The notes: generated from the letters alone by a model not told the origin. A stretch of 64,000 nucleotides of DNA from Nocardia coubleae NBRC 108252 (GCF_001612805.1 NZ_BDBD01000007.1:1-64000); one strand, 5' to 3'; positions 53,988 through 63,049 are shown, numbered from the stretch's first letter. Numbers and translations are program-made.

Positions 53988-54869
53988 GTGATCGAGATTC
54001 CTGTGATCGCATATCGATTCGTCGAGGTCGACGGTGTCCGCGTCTTCTACCGTGAGACCGGCCCGCGCGACGCGCCGACGCTGGTACTGCTGCACGGCTT
54101 CCCCTCGGCCTCGCACCAGTTCCGCCGGTTGATGGATGCCCTCGGCGGCCGGTACCACCTCATCGCACCGGACTACCCCGGCTTCGGGCACACCTCGGCT
54201 CCCGAGGATTTCGCCTATTCGTTCGACCGTCTGGCCGATATCACCGAAGGCTTCCTCGAGGCCCTCGGCCTGCACCGCTTCATCATGTACGTCTTCGATT
54301 TCGGTGGGCCGGTGGGCTTCCGGATCGCCGAGCGTCATCCGGAGTGGATCGCCGGACTGATCGTGCAGAACGCCAACGCCTACACCGATGGCCTGTCCGA
54401 CGGCGCCCGCGATTTCATCGCGCTGACCCCGGAAACCCCCGGATCACGCGACGTGATCGGCGAGCTGCTGACCTTGGACGGCACCCGAGGTCAGTACGAA
54501 ACAGGTGTCTCCGACCCGCAGGTGCTCGACCCCGACGCCTGGACCCTGGACCAGCACTTCCTCGACGCGCCCGGACGGAAACAGGCGCAGCTCACGCTGG
54601 CCTTCGACTACCACAGCAACCTCGAGCGCTATGACGCCTGGCAGCTCTGGCTGCGGACGCACACACCACCCACCCTGATCCTCTGGGGTCGGCACGACCC
54701 GTTCTTCCCCGAGCCCGGCGCCCACGCCTACCTCGCAGACGTGCCGCAGGCCGAACTGCACCTGTTCGACACCGGCCATTTCGCCCTGGAGAGCCATCTG
54801 CCGGAAATCGCCCCGCGCATCGCGAATTTCGCCGACCGCGTCTGGGACACCGGCCGCACCGATCACTGA
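53988..54869 (+). CDS. Alpha/beta hydrolase with Asp nucleophile (haloalkane dehalogenase/epoxide hydrolase-like)
   Basis: A 293-residue hydrolase. The HGFPSASHQF oxyanion region, and a nucleophile elbow YVFDFGGPVG in which Asp replaces the usual Ser, place it with haloalkane dehalogenases and epoxide hydrolases. The acid is probably in WGRHDPFF and the catalytic His in DTGHFALE. GAAAGG sits 9 bases before GTG 53988, preferred over GTG 53973, which lies closer to the terminator. Substrate unknown. Confidence 0.82.
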   Translation: MIEIPVIAYRFVEVDGVRVFYRETGPRDAPTLVLLHGFPSASHQFRRLMDALGGRYHLIAPDYPGFGHTSAPEDFAYSFDRLADITEGFLEALGLHRFIMYVFDFGGPVGFRIAERHPEWIAGLIVQNANAYTDGLSDGARDFIALTPETPGSRDVIGELLTLDGTRGQYETGVSDPQVLDPDAWTLDQHFLDAPGRKQAQLTLAFDYHSNLERYDAWQLWLRTHTPPTLILWGRHDPFFPEPGAHAYLADVPQAELHLFDTGHFALESHLPEIAPRIANFADRVWDTGRTDH

Positions 54870-54930
54870 GACCGGTCGTCCCTCGCCGCCACCTTCCAGG
54901 CGGTAAGCCGGCTCTTCAGCTGGGCCGGGT

Positions 54931-55173
54931 TCAGCCGCCGGCGAATGGGGGGAGAACGTCTACCCGGTCGCGGAGCATGGCCGCGGGGTCGCGGGTGAGT
55001 TCGTCGCCGATCAGGAAGGCGCAGACCCGGACCAGGGTGTCCACTTCGGCACCGTAGGTGGTGGCGAGGGTGGTGCGTAGGTCGGCGACGGTGGCGCCGT
55101 CGGGGAGGTCGAGTGTTTCGGTGTTCTTGCCGACCGCGTCGGCGATGGCGGCGAAATAGCGGACCTCAACCAC
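54931..55173 (-). CDS. moaD: Molybdopterin synthase small subunit MoaD
   Basis: An 80-residue ubiquitin-like sulfur carrier ending PPFAGG, whose C-terminal Gly is adenylated and thiocarboxylated to deliver sulfur to MPT synthase. It overlaps the moaA 3' end by 8 bases (coupled). Partner MoaE is encoded at 58691 on the other strand. Confidence 0.92.
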   Translation of the reverse strand: MVEVRYFAAIADAVGKNTETLDLPDGATVADLRTTLATTYGAEVDTLVRVCAFLIGDELTRDPAAMLRDRVDVLPPFAGG

Positions 55174-56224
55174 CGATGGCTCCCATCGTGCGTTCCGGGG
55201 GGACGAAACCTGCGGCGTCGATGCCGTGACCTGCCCACTTCTGCCACATCGCGCCGCGCCACAGTTCGGCGACCTCGGCGTCGTCGGCGCCGGCCCGCAG
55301 GGCGGTGCGCACGTCGAATTCCTGGTCGCTGAACAGGCAGGAGCGCAGCATGCCGTCGGCGGTGAGCCGGGTGCGGTCGCAGGCGTCGCAGAACTTGCGG
55401 GTCACCGTCGCGATGATGCCGACGGTCGCCGGGCCGCCGTCGACCAGCCACTTCTCCGCGGGTGCCGAGGGGTCGGCCCGGCCGGCGGGCGTGAGGGTGA
55501 AGCGGGTGCCGAGGACGTCGAGCAGGTCGGCGGCGGTCACCATCTGTTCGCGCGCCCACTCGTGGTCGGCGTCGAGCGGCATTTCCTCGATGAAGCGCAG
55601 TTCACATTCCTCGGCCAGGCACCAGGCCAGCAGGTCGGCGGCACCGGCGAGGTTGTCGCGCATGAGCACGGCGTTCACCTTCACCGGTGCGAGGCCCGCG
55701 TCGCGGGCGGCGCGGATACCGTTGAGGACCGATTCGAGGCGGTCGCGGCGGGTCAGGCGGGCGAAGTCGAGCCGGTCGACGGTGTCGAGGGAGACATTCA
55801 CCCTGGTCAGGCCGGCAGCGGCGAGGGCACGCACTCGATGTTGGAGGCCGACACCGTTGGTGGTCATCGCCAACGGAGTGTCGGGAACGGCGGCGTGGCA
55901 GCCCGCGATGATCTGCTCGAGTTCACGGCGCATCAGCGGTTCGCCACCCGTGAAGCGCACCTCGCGCACCCCGAGTTCCTTCACGGCGAGGGAGACCAGC
56001 CGCACGATCTCGTCGGCGGTGAGCAGTTCCTCGCGCGGGATCGGCGGCAGGCCCTCCTCGGGCATGCAGTAGGTGCAGCGCAGCGAACACTTCTCGGTGA
56101 TGGAGACGCGCAGGTCACGGGCGACGCGGCCGAATCGATCGACCAGCAGCGGCGTCTCGGGCCTGCCGTCGAGAGACGGCCGCTCCGAGCGCACAGCGGG
56201 GATCCCCATCTCGACCAGCGTCAT
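55166..56224 (-). CDS. moaA: GTP 3',8-cyclase MoaA
   Basis: A 352-residue radical-SAM enzyme beginning molybdopterin synthesis from GTP. The N-terminal 4Fe-4S motif CSLRCTYC, C-terminal second-cluster motif [14 protein letters not shown]...C, and the terminal GG needed for function are all present. CTGGAGGA before ATG 56224 fixes the start; the frame extends 10 codons further. MoaC completes cPMP formation. Confidence 0.96.
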   Translation of the reverse strand: MTLVEMGIPAVRSERPSLDGRPETPLLVDRFGRVARDLRVSITEKCSLRCTYCMPEEGLPPIPREELLTADEIVRLVSLAVKELGVREVRFTGGEPLMRRELEQIIAGCHAAVPDTPLAMTTNGVGLQHRVRALAAAGLTRVNVSLDTVDRLDFARLTRRDRLESVLNGIRAARDAGLAPVKVNAVLMRDNLAGAADLLAWCLAEECELRFIEEMPLDADHEWAREQMVTAADLLDVLGTRFTLTPAGRADPSAPAEKWLVDGGPATVGIIATVTRKFCDACDRTRLTADGMLRSCLFSDQEFDVRTALRAGADDAEVAELWRGAMWQKWAGHGIDAAGFVPPERTMGAIGG

Positions 56225-56353
56225 TCCTCCAGTATGACCCGTCGGGGCCGTCACATCGGGTCCGGTGCGGCGATTCGTTGCTCACCGCTAGGGCCGGGAA
56301 AGAGTGAGCAACACGATCGAACCGGGTCCCGCGACGACGATTAGGCTGGGCAC

Positions 56354-57559
56354 ATGACTCACCGGCCCGCCACCGCGTCGGCGCGCAGCGTGGACGAGTA
56401 CCGCGACACCGTTGCCGCGCTGCTGGCCCACCTCGCCGACCGCACCCCCGAACAGGTGCCGGTCCCCGACGCACTGGGGCGCGTGCTCGCCGCCGATGTG
56501 AACTCCCCGATCGATCTGCCGGTCTTCCGCAATTCGGCGATGGACGGGTACGCGGTGCGGGCTACCGATGTCGCCGTGACGCCGGTGACGCTGCCGGTCG
56601 CGGGTGTAGTGGCCGCCGGTAGGCCAGGCACCGAGGTACTGCCCGAGGGCGCGGCGATGAAGGTGATGACGGGTGCGCCGCTGCCGCCGGGCGCGGACTG
56701 CGTCGTCCCGGTGGAGGACGTGCAGGCGGGCGCCGACCGCATCGTCGTCGAACGCGGCCGGGCACGTGGGGAATTCGTGCGCGAGGCCGGTACCGATGTG
56801 CGCGTGGGTGAGCTGGTCACCCGGGCGGGCACGGTGCTCGCGCCGCGTCATATCGCCGCGCTGGCCGCCGTGGGACTGCCGAGTGTGCCGGTGCTGTCGC
56901 GGTTGCGTGCGGTGTGCCTGACCACCGGCGACGAGTTGCGACCGGCCGGTTCCGTGCTGGCCCCCGGCCAGATCTACAACTCGAACGGGATCGGCCTCGC
57001 CGCCGCCCTGCGCGCCGACGGCGTGGACGTGCTCGAGATCGCCCACAGCACCGACGACGCGACCGTCTTCGCGCAGGTGCTGCGGTCGGCTGTCGCGAAG
57101 GCCGACGTGGTGTTCACCTCCGGTGGGGTGTCCAAGGGCGACTTCGAGGTGGTCAAAGAGGTGCTGGCACCGCTGGGCGGGACGTTCGGTTCCGTCGCGG
57201 TGCAGCCGGGTGGACCGCAGGGGTACACGGTGGTCGACGGTGTGCCCGTGCTGAGTTTCCCGGGCAATCCGGTGAGCACGATGGTCTCCTACACGGTGTT
57301 CGCGCGTCCGGTGATCCGGGTGCTCGCCGGACTGCCCGCGCCCGAGAGCCGCGAGCTGCCCCTGCTCACCCCGGTCCGCTCCCCCGCGGGCAAACGTCAG
57401 TTCCTACGCGGCCTGACCAGCGACGACGGCGTGGAGGTCGTGTCCGGACCCGGCTCGCATCTCATCGCGGGTATGGCCTGGGCGGATGCGCTGGTCGACA
57501 TTCCCGCCGAGGTCACCACGCTCGCCGCCGGTGCCACTGTGCGAATCTTGATGCTATGA
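56354..57559 (+). CDS. moeA: Molybdopterin molybdenumtransferase MoeA
   Basis: A 401-residue enzyme inserting molybdate into adenylylated molybdopterin. Typical parts: FRNSAMDGYAVRATD, MKVMTGAPLPPGAD, the TTGDEL motif, FTSGGVSKGD and SFPGNPVS. Divergent from moaA-moaD, first of the moeA-moaC/mogA-moaE operon (ATGA overlap with the next gene). Confidence 0.95.
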   Translation: MTHRPATASARSVDEYRDTVAALLAHLADRTPEQVPVPDALGRVLAADVNSPIDLPVFRNSAMDGYAVRATDVAVTPVTLPVAGVVAAGRPGTEVLPEGAAMKVMTGAPLPPGADCVVPVEDVQAGADRIVVERGRARGEFVREAGTDVRVGELVTRAGTVLAPRHIAALAAVGLPSVPVLSRLRAVCLTTGDELRPAGSVLAPGQIYNSNGIGLAAALRADGVDVLEIAHSTDDATVFAQVLRSAVAKADVVFTSGGVSKGDFEVVKEVLAPLGGTFGSVAVQPGGPQGYTVVDGVPVLSFPGNPVSTMVSYTVFARPVIRVLAGLPAPESRELPLLTPVRSPAGKRQFLRGLTSDDGVEVVSGPGSHLIAGMAWADALVDIPAEVTTLAAGATVRILML

Positions 57560-58698
57560 GCGAGTTGTCGCACGTCGACCGCGAAGGTCGCGCCCGCATG
57601 GTCGATGTGAGTGCCAAGCCCGACACCACCCGGATCGCCGTCGCCGCAGGCGAATTGCAGACCACGGCCGAAGTCGTGCGCTTGGTCCGTGCCGACGGCA
57701 TGCCCAAGGCCGACGTGCTGTCCACCGCCCGGCTCGCCGGAATCGCCGGTGCCAAAAAGACTTCCGAGCTGATCCCGCTGTGTCACCAGCTGGCACTGTC
57801 GTCGGTGAAGGTGGAGTTCGGGTTCACCGAGACGACCATCACCATCGAGGCGAGCGCCAAGACCACCGGGCCGACCGGGGTCGAGATGGAGGCACTCACC
57901 GCCGTCGCCGTGGCAGGACTCACCCTGCACGACATGGTGAAGGCGGTCGATCCGGCGGCGGTGCTGAACGGGGTGCGGCTGGTCACCAAAGAGGGTGGCA
58001 AGCACGGACATTGGGTGCGGCCCGAGGCGCGGCCGGCGTCGACCGAGGCCGCGGAGGCTCCGGCCGTCGCCGGATCGGGCGGCACTGCGGGCATCTCGCA
58101 GGCAGTTGACTCCGTCGCCCCTGCCGCTGATGCTGCGGTCGGCGTCTCGGAATCGCCGCATGCTGCCGAATCACGTTCAGCCGTCGCTGATTCTCGGCAC
58201 GCCATGAACAGCGCCCCCGTCGGGTCTCGTAGTGCCGCTGTCGTGGTCGCGTCTACTGGCGCGGCGGCTGGGTCGCGTGTCGACACCACCGGCCCGGTGC
58301 TGACCGAATGGCTTGCCGCGCAAGGTTTTTCCGTGCGTGGCCCGCTGGTTTACGCGGACGCCGACATCGCGGCAGGCTTGGCCGACGCACTGACCGGGGC
58401 GCCGTCGCTGGTAATCACGACCGGCGGCACCGGTGCCTCGCCGACCGACGCAACCCCCGAAGCGACCCGGGCCGTGCTCGATCGGGAGCTGCCCGGGGTG
58501 GCCGACGCCATCCGGCAGCGTGGGACGGCGAAATTCCCACTCGCGGCGCTGAGCCGCGGGGTCGCGGGCCTGGTCGGGAGCACCGTTGTGGTGAACCTGC
58601 CCGGTTCGCCCGGCGGGGTGAAGGACGGCATCGCCGTGCTGGAGCCGCTGCTGGATCATCTGCTCGCGCAAGTAGCCGGAGGCGGCAATCATGAATGA
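57556..58698 (+). CDS. MoaC-MogA fusion protein
   Basis: A 380-residue fusion. MoaC (about residues 1-157) carries LCHQLALSSV, GVEMEALTAV and LHDMVKAVD, the conserved His, Glu, Asp and Lys that form cPMP with MoaA. A linker of about 70 Ala/Ser/Glu/Val-rich residues follows. A MogA/MoaB molybdopterin adenylyltransferase domain (about 228-380) has TTGGTG and NLPGSPGGVKDG. ATG 57556 overlaps the moeA stop; the 3' end overlaps moaE by 8 bases. Combines an early and a late Moco step in one chain, a fusion known in some bacteria. Confidence 0.93.
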   Translation: MSELSHVDREGRARMVDVSAKPDTTRIAVAAGELQTTAEVVRLVRADGMPKADVLSTARLAGIAGAKKTSELIPLCHQLALSSVKVEFGFTETTITIEASAKTTGPTGVEMEALTAVAVAGLTLHDMVKAVDPAAVLNGVRLVTKEGGKHGHWVRPEARPASTEAAEAPAVAGSGGTAGISQAVDSVAPAADAAVGVSESPHAAESRSAVADSRHAMNSAPVGSRSAAVVVASTGAAAGSRVDTTGPVLTEWLAAQGFSVRGPLVYADADIAAGLADALTGAPSLVITTGGTGASPTDATPEATRAVLDRELPGVADAIRQRGTAKFPLAALSRGVAGLVGSTVVVNLPGSPGGVKDGIAVLEPLLDHLLAQVAGGGNHE

Positions 58699-59122
58699 CA
58701 AGGGCACGGTCGCGCTGGCCGCGATCAGTGACCGCGATCTCGATCCCGCCGCCGTCGAAAAGGCCGTGGACGGACCGGAATTCGGCGCCGTGGTGGTGTT
58801 CACCGGCAAGGTCCGCAATCACGATGGTGGCCAGGCGGTTTCCTCGCTCGAGTACTCCGCGCACCCGCAGGCCGAACGGTTTCTCCACGCGGTGTGCGCC
58901 GAAGTCGCCACGGCCAGTGGGCTTCCCGTCGCCGCCGCCCATCGGGTCGGTGCGCTCGACATCGGTGGCCTGGCGATCGTGGTCGCCGTCGCCGCACCGC
59001 ATCGGGCCGAGGCGTTCACCGTATGCCACGAGCTCGTCGACCGGATCAAGCACGAAGTGCCCATCTGGAAGCGGCAACTGTTCGCCGACGGACTCTCGGA
59101 ATGGGTCAACGCCTGCGGTTAG
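58691..59122 (+). CDS. moaE: Molybdopterin synthase large subunit MoaE
   Basis: A 143-residue subunit that pairs with MoaD to convert cPMP to molybdopterin. FTGKVRNHDGG, the HRVGALDIGG and KHEVPIWKRQLF motif with the catalytic Lys are all present. Last gene of the operon; tail-to-tail overlap of four bases with the CobW gene. Confidence 0.95.
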   Translation: MNDKGTVALAAISDRDLDPAAVEKAVDGPEFGAVVVFTGKVRNHDGGQAVSSLEYSAHPQAERFLHAVCAEVATASGLPVAAAHRVGALDIGGLAIVVAVAAPHRAEAFTVCHELVDRIKHEVPIWKRQLFADGLSEWVNACG

Positions 59123-60156
59123 ACCATGCTCGGGGTGTAACGCCAGATGCCGAGCATCGCCTGGTCGTCCAGTGGTGAGTCGCCCTCGAAGACGGTGGCG
59201 CGCAAGCGTTCCAGGGCCGCGTCCGCGTCGAGGCCCGCGCCGATGAGGACCAGGCTCGACACCCGCTGCTCACCCCGCGCCCAGGTGCCGGGGGTGAACG
59301 TCACGTGGCGGCCGACCAGGTGCATCTCGAACTTGCGTCGCTCGCCCTCCACGGCGAAGGCCACGCATCCCTTGGCGCGGAACAGGCCGTGCGGCGGGTT
59401 CTCCAGGAACTCCACCAGCGCACGGGGGTTCAGTGGGCGCTCGCTGGTGTACGACACCGAGACGTAGTCGTCGTGGAAGTGGCGGTGGTCGGGATCGTCG
59501 TGGTCGTGGTCGTCGAGCAGGGCGTCGAAGCTCAACTGCTGCGCCACCTTCGGCTCTTCGCGGGTGCGCTCGTCGAACAGCAGGCCCGGGTCGACCCGGC
59601 CGTGCGTGGTCGCGTAGACGGGTACCTGACCGACCCACTCGGTGATCTGCGCACGCAGGGCTGTGAGTGCCTCGGGGGTGACGCGATCGGCCTTGTTCAC
59701 CAGCACCAGGTCGGCCAGTTTCAGATGCGATATCAACTCCGGGTGCCGGGTGCTCGTTTCGCCGAACTGTTCGGCATCGACCACCTCGACCAGTCCGCCG
59801 TAGCCGATGCGCGGATTCGGATTCGCCACGACCATCCGGATCAGATTGCGCGGTTCGGCCAGCCCGCTGGCCTCGACGACGATCACGTCGACCGCGCTGC
59901 GCGGCTGCGCCAGCTGTGCGAACAGATCGTCGAGCTCGGACACGTCCACCGCGCAGCACACGCAGCCGTTCCCCAGCGACACCATGGCATCGACCTGCCC
60001 CGCCACCAGCATTGCGTCGATGTTCACCGCCCCGAAGTCGTTGACCACCACCCCGATCCGGGTCCCCCGATTGTTGCGCAACAGATAGTTCAGCAGAGTC
60101 GTCTTCCCCGACCCCAGAAACCCAGCAACGATCACCACAGGAATCACGGCACCCAT
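59119..60156 (-). CDS. CobW/COG0523-family metallochaperone GTPase
   Basis: A 345-residue G3E GTPase. P-loop GFLGSGKTT (about residues 12-20), metal-binding GNGCVCC (CxCC), NKAD guanine motif, a His/Asp-rich stretch (DDHDHDDPDHRHFHDD, about 222-237) and the CobW_C domain. Inserts or delivers a metal (Zn, Co or Fe) using GTP. No Zur-like box is visible upstream, so zinc regulation is not supported. It is convergent with the Moco operon, so a molybdenum-enzyme link is only positional. Confidence 0.92.
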   Translation of the reverse strand: MGAVIPVVIVAGFLGSGKTTLLNYLLRNNRGTRIGVVVNDFGAVNIDAMLVAGQVDAMVSLGNGCVCCAVDVSELDDLFAQLAQPRSAVDVIVVEASGLAEPRNLIRMVVANPNPRIGYGGLVEVVDAEQFGETSTRHPELISHLKLADLVLVNKADRVTPEALTALRAQITEWVGQVPVYATTHGRVDPGLLFDERTREEPKVAQQLSFDALLDDHDHDDPDHRHFHDDYVSVSYTSERPLNPRALVEFLENPPHGLFRAKGCVAFAVEGERRKFEMHLVGRHVTFTPGTWARGEQRVSSLVLIGAGLDADAALERLRATVFEGDSPLDDQAMLGIWRYTPSMV

Positions 60157-60225
60157 GGTGCCATCTCGCCGCTGCGCTCCACCCCCACCGTCCCTCCACC
60201 GAGCCCCTCCCCGGCCCTGGACGCG

Positions 60226-60288
60226 AGATCACCACGCTCTGGTGGCGGCATCGACCGAGAGCCGACCGCCAGCAGAGCGTGGTGATCT
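60226..60288. terminator. Long inverted repeat downstream of the amidase gene
   Basis: Two 23-base arms (60226-60248, 60266-60288) with one mismatch and a 17-base loop. They contain GATCACCACGCTC and its complement. It lies 22 bases past the amidase stop and 70 bases upstream of the CobW start, so it could end amidase transcripts or bind a regulator. No T-run. Confidence 0.6.
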
Positions 60289-60309
60289 TGAAAGAAGGGT
60301 TTCGGTGGT

Positions 60310-62118
60310 CTACTTCGTCGGGCCGAAGACGACGCCGGCGAGGGTGTAGGCCAGGTTGATGAGCTGATCGGTGACGACGCTGTTGTCCATGCCGAGGGAC
60401 TGAGCCATGGGCATCAGCATGTTCATCACCGTGAGGACCGGGCCGCCGAGAGAACTGCTGAGCGACGTGATGTCCGGAACCGATTCCTCCTGGTAGGGCT
60501 GGGCCTTCGGGGCGGCACCGCCGCGTTCCCTCGGGGTGGGGGCCGGCGCGGCCGGCGGGCGGGCATTGGCACCGGGTGCGGTGCGGGCGGGGGCGTACGG
60601 CAGCGGCGCCGGGTCGGCGATCGGGGCCCGGGCCGGTGCGCGCGCGGGGGCGGGCGCTGCCGGGGTGGTGGAATCGCTGGACGGTTCCTCCACGGGCGCC
60701 GGGTTCTGGCCGGATTCGTCGCCGGCCGCGCCGTTCTCCGGCGACCCCTGGGCGGGTGCGCCCGCCGGGCCCGACTCGGGCGCGGACCCCGGCCCGTTCG
60801 CCCCGGATTCGGGCCCCGCACCGTTTCCGGTCGCGTCCGATCCAGGTGCCGACCCCTCGCCGACACCGCCGGACTCGGGTCCCGACGCCGCACCCTCACT
60901 AATTCCACCGGACTCGGGTTCCGATGCCGCACCGGGCGCGGATCCCTCGCCAACTCCACCCGACTCGGGTTCCGACGCCGCACCGGGCGCGGGCCCCTCG
61001 CCAACTCCACCGGACTCAGGTCCCGACGCCGCACCGGGCGCGGATCCCTGGCCGACTCCACCGGACTCGGGCGCCGATCCCTGCCCGGTCCCGTCGGACT
61101 CCGGCACCGATCCCTGACCCGACTCACCCGCAGCACCGGGCGCGGACTTGCTGGTAGACGGCTCACCCCGCCGCGGCGAAGTCGTATCGGACTGACCCGG
61201 CTTCTCGGTCGTCGAGTCCGTCGCCGCACCCGGCTCGGGCTCCTGCCCGGGCGTGGGAACCGGGGTCGCCACCGGCGCGCGACCCGGAATCGGCTTGGGT
61301 GCCGATGCCAGGGCAGGCGCGGGCCCGATCGGTTTGTTCAGCAGATAGCCGACCAATCCGGTCGTGATGGCCACCGCGTGTTGCAGCCGTCCCTCGCGCG
61401 ATTCGAGCAGCGCCGCGTCCTCGGCATTGGCGCCGTTGCCCATCTCCACGAAAACGAGCGGTACCCGGGTCAGCGCGGGCCCGGCCACATCGGCGCGGGT
61501 CTGCAGCCCGTTGTTCGCCCCGCCATAGGTCGCGGGCGGTATCCCGGCCGCGACATAGGCGTCGCGCACCGCGCTCGACGCGGCGAGCCCGGCTCGCGAT
61601 TGGGCCTGCTCGACGGCCGGATCAGGCACCGGGAGCTGCGGCAGGATGAGGTGGAAGCCGCGCTGGTCGGCGGGTGCGCTGTCGGCGTGGATGCTCACCG
61701 CCACCTCGGCGCCGGATTCGTTCGCGGCGCGGGCGCGTTCGTCCACACAGCCGCCCCATCCGGCGTCGTCGGCGCGGCTGAGCACCACTTCGGCGCCGAG
61801 CGCCTGCAGCGAGGTCTTCACCAGCTGGGCCACTTCCCAGTTGATGGTGTGCTCGGGGACGCCGCCCAGCGACGTCATGCCGGTGGTCTGGCAGTCCTTG
61901 GTTCCGCCTCGGCCGTTGTCGACCTGGCGAGTGAGATCTTCCGCATGGGCCGGACCCTGATGACCCGGGTCGAGGAAAATCGTCTTCCCGGCGAGCTGAT
62001 CGCCCTGCGCTGGTTCGGGGGCGGCGTGGGCGGTCACGGGCAGCAGCCCGGACAGCGACACCACGACCGCGGCGGAGACTGTGGAGCAGAGACCGGCCTT
62101 GATGATGTCTGGTTTCAT
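60310..62118 (-). CDS. N-acetylmuramoyl-L-alanine amidase (Amidase_3, Ami1-like) with repeat tail
   Basis: A 602-residue secreted zinc amidase that cuts peptide stems from peptidoglycan. A signal peptide (about 1-33, ending AHA-A) precedes the catalytic domain (about 42-265). Zn/catalytic residues lie in FLDPGHQG (His), HTINWEV (Glu), VSIHADS (His) and FVEMGNG (Glu). Next is a Pro/Gly/Ser/Glu low-complexity region (about 275-545) with 17-residue tandem repeats of PESGGVGEGSAPGAAS form, then a conserved-looking hydrophobic C-terminus (SLGGPVLTVMNMLMPMAQSL). The catalytic part resembles mycobacterial Rv3717/Ami1, which lacks such a tail. ATG 62118 used; a GTG 54 bases upstream is possible. Confidence 0.9.
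   Translation of the reverse strand: MKPDIIKAGLCSTVSAAVVVSLSGLLPVTAHAAPEPAQGDQLAGKTIFLDPGHQGPAHAEDLTRQVDNGRGGTKDCQTTGMTSLGGVPEHTINWEVAQLVKTSLQALGAEVVLSRADDAGWGGCVDERARAANESGAEVAVSIHADSAPADQRGFHLILPQLPVPDPAVEQAQSRAGLAASSAVRDAYVAAGIPPATYGGANNGLQTRADVAGPALTRVPLVFVEMGNGANAEDAALLESREGRLQHAVAITTGLVGYLLNKPIGPAPALASAPKPIPGRAPVATPVPTPGQEPEPGAATDSTTEKPGQSDTTSPRRGEPSTSKSAPGAAGESGQGSVPESDGTGQGSAPESGGVGQGSAPGAASGPESGGVGEGPAPGAASEPESGGVGEGSAPGAASEPESGGISEGAASGPESGGVGEGSAPGSDATGNGAGPESGANGPGSAPESGPAGAPAQGSPENGAAGDESGQNPAPVEEPSSDSTTPAAPAPARAPARAPIADPAPLPYAPARTAPGANARPPAAPAPTPRERGGAAPKAQPYQEESVPDITSLSSSLGGPVLTVMNMLMPMAQSLGMDNSVVTDQLINLAYTLAGVVFGPTK
60840..61110 (-). repeat. 51-bp tandem repeat in the amidase gene
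   Basis: At least four imperfect copies, 51 bases apart (for example at about 60910, 60961 and 61012), encode PESGGVG-EGSAPGAAS units. Degenerate flanking copies extend the pattern to about 60770. In frame, so copy number can vary without frameshift. Confidence 0.8.
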
Positions 62119-62285
62119 GTTCGGTCGGCGCTCCGGAACGGAGCACCCCTCCCTTCCCATTGGTAACACCAAACCCAGTAGTTAACTCTTGCCACGTGTA
62201 CAACCACAGGGCAAGCGCCGTTACCGAACTGCAATAGGCCGATAATCGCTGGTCAGGTGCCCAGATGGGCGACTTTTCAAGCGCG
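62119..62285 (-). promoter_or_regulatory. Leader/promoter region of the amidase gene
   Basis: A 167-base gap between the ECF sigma gene and the amidase on the same strand. It contains GGGAAGGGAGGGG and a short CTCCG-TTC-CGGAG hairpin close to the amidase start. No ydaO/c-di-AMP riboswitch core was recognised. Confidence 0.35.
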
Positions 62286-62822
62286 TCAGGCAACCTCCGG
62301 CAACTGCCGCAGCGAGCGCAGCGCGTAGTGCACGCGGGTCTTCACCGTGCCGACGGGAACACCGAAATCCTCGGCCACTTCCCGGTATCCGCGATCACGC
62401 AGAATCACTTCGACCACGGCCGCGCGCTGAGGTTCGGGCAACCTGGCGAGCAGTTCGTCGACGAGCAAGCCGTCGACTAACCCGTCGGCGAAGTCCGGCC
62501 TGCCGCAGGGCACCAGCTCGGCGAGGTCGTCGAAACCCACATCGATCGGGCGCACGGCCCGAGCCCGCACGATATCGACGACCACATTGCGTTCGATCGC
62601 CAGCAGCCACGTGCGCACGCTGCCCTTGCGCGCGTCGAAGTCGGCGCACGCGCGCCACGCGCGCAGCAAGGTCTCCTGTACGGCATGCTCGGCCAGCCCG
62701 CGATCGCCGAGGCTGCGCATGGCCCGCCAGTGCAGCAGGCCGCGATCGGTGGCCAGCACGTCGGCCAACCCGTCCCGGGTACACAGTCGCGCACAGTGCG
62801 CGTTACAGAAGTTGTCCGTCAT
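62286..62822 (-). CDS. ECF-type RNA polymerase sigma factor
   Basis: A 178-residue sigma-70 family factor. Region 2 (about 40-95: HAVQETLLRAWRACADFD, SVRTWLLAIERNVVVD) and region 4 (about 125-175: LPEPQRAAVVEV, GVPVGTVKTRVHYALRSLR) are clear. The N-terminus has an unusual Cys/His cluster, FCNAHCARLC (C6, H9, C10, C14). No anti-sigma gene is adjacent; downstream on the same strand is the amidase, a candidate target. It is most like SigL/SigK-type factors by eye. Confidence 0.9.
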   Translation of the reverse strand: MTDNFCNAHCARLCTRDGLADVLATDRGLLHWRAMRSLGDRGLAEHAVQETLLRAWRACADFDARKGSVRTWLLAIERNVVVDIVRARAVRPIDVGFDDLAELVPCGRPDFADGLVDGLLVDELLARLPEPQRAAVVEVILRDRGYREVAEDFGVPVGTVKTRVHYALRSLRQLPEVA

Positions 62823-62910
62823 ACCGGGTTATCGCGGCCGGACCGCCCGATGACAACGCCTTAAGCGACTCTTCAGGATCCTGCTGGTGCCGTACCGGAA
62901 AGTAGTTCCT

Positions 62911-62963
62911 GCGAGCCCGGCCGGGCCTGCTCCAGGAGGGGGGAGCAGGGCTGCCGGGCTCGC
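62911..62963. repeat. Composite hairpin between sigma factor and CDF gene
   Basis: Outer 11-bp stem (GCGAGCCCGGC with GCCGGGCTCGC) and inner 8-bp stem (CCTGCTCC with GGAGCAGG), separated by short bulges. It lies 89 bases upstream of the ECF start and 87 bases before the CDF start. Position between divergent genes excludes a normal terminator role. Confidence 0.6.
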
Positions 62964-63049
62964 TCCGTTCCCGGGCCACGAAGGAATTGCATACATAGCG
63001 ATTCGTGCATATGATTGCGCCGTTCGGTTCACCGGAGAGGGGAAATCGC

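Noticed and set aside
62119..62285. ydaO (c-di-AMP) riboswitch before the cell-wall amidase
   Set aside because: Such switches precede many actinobacterial wall hydrolases, but the conserved core segments are absent here.
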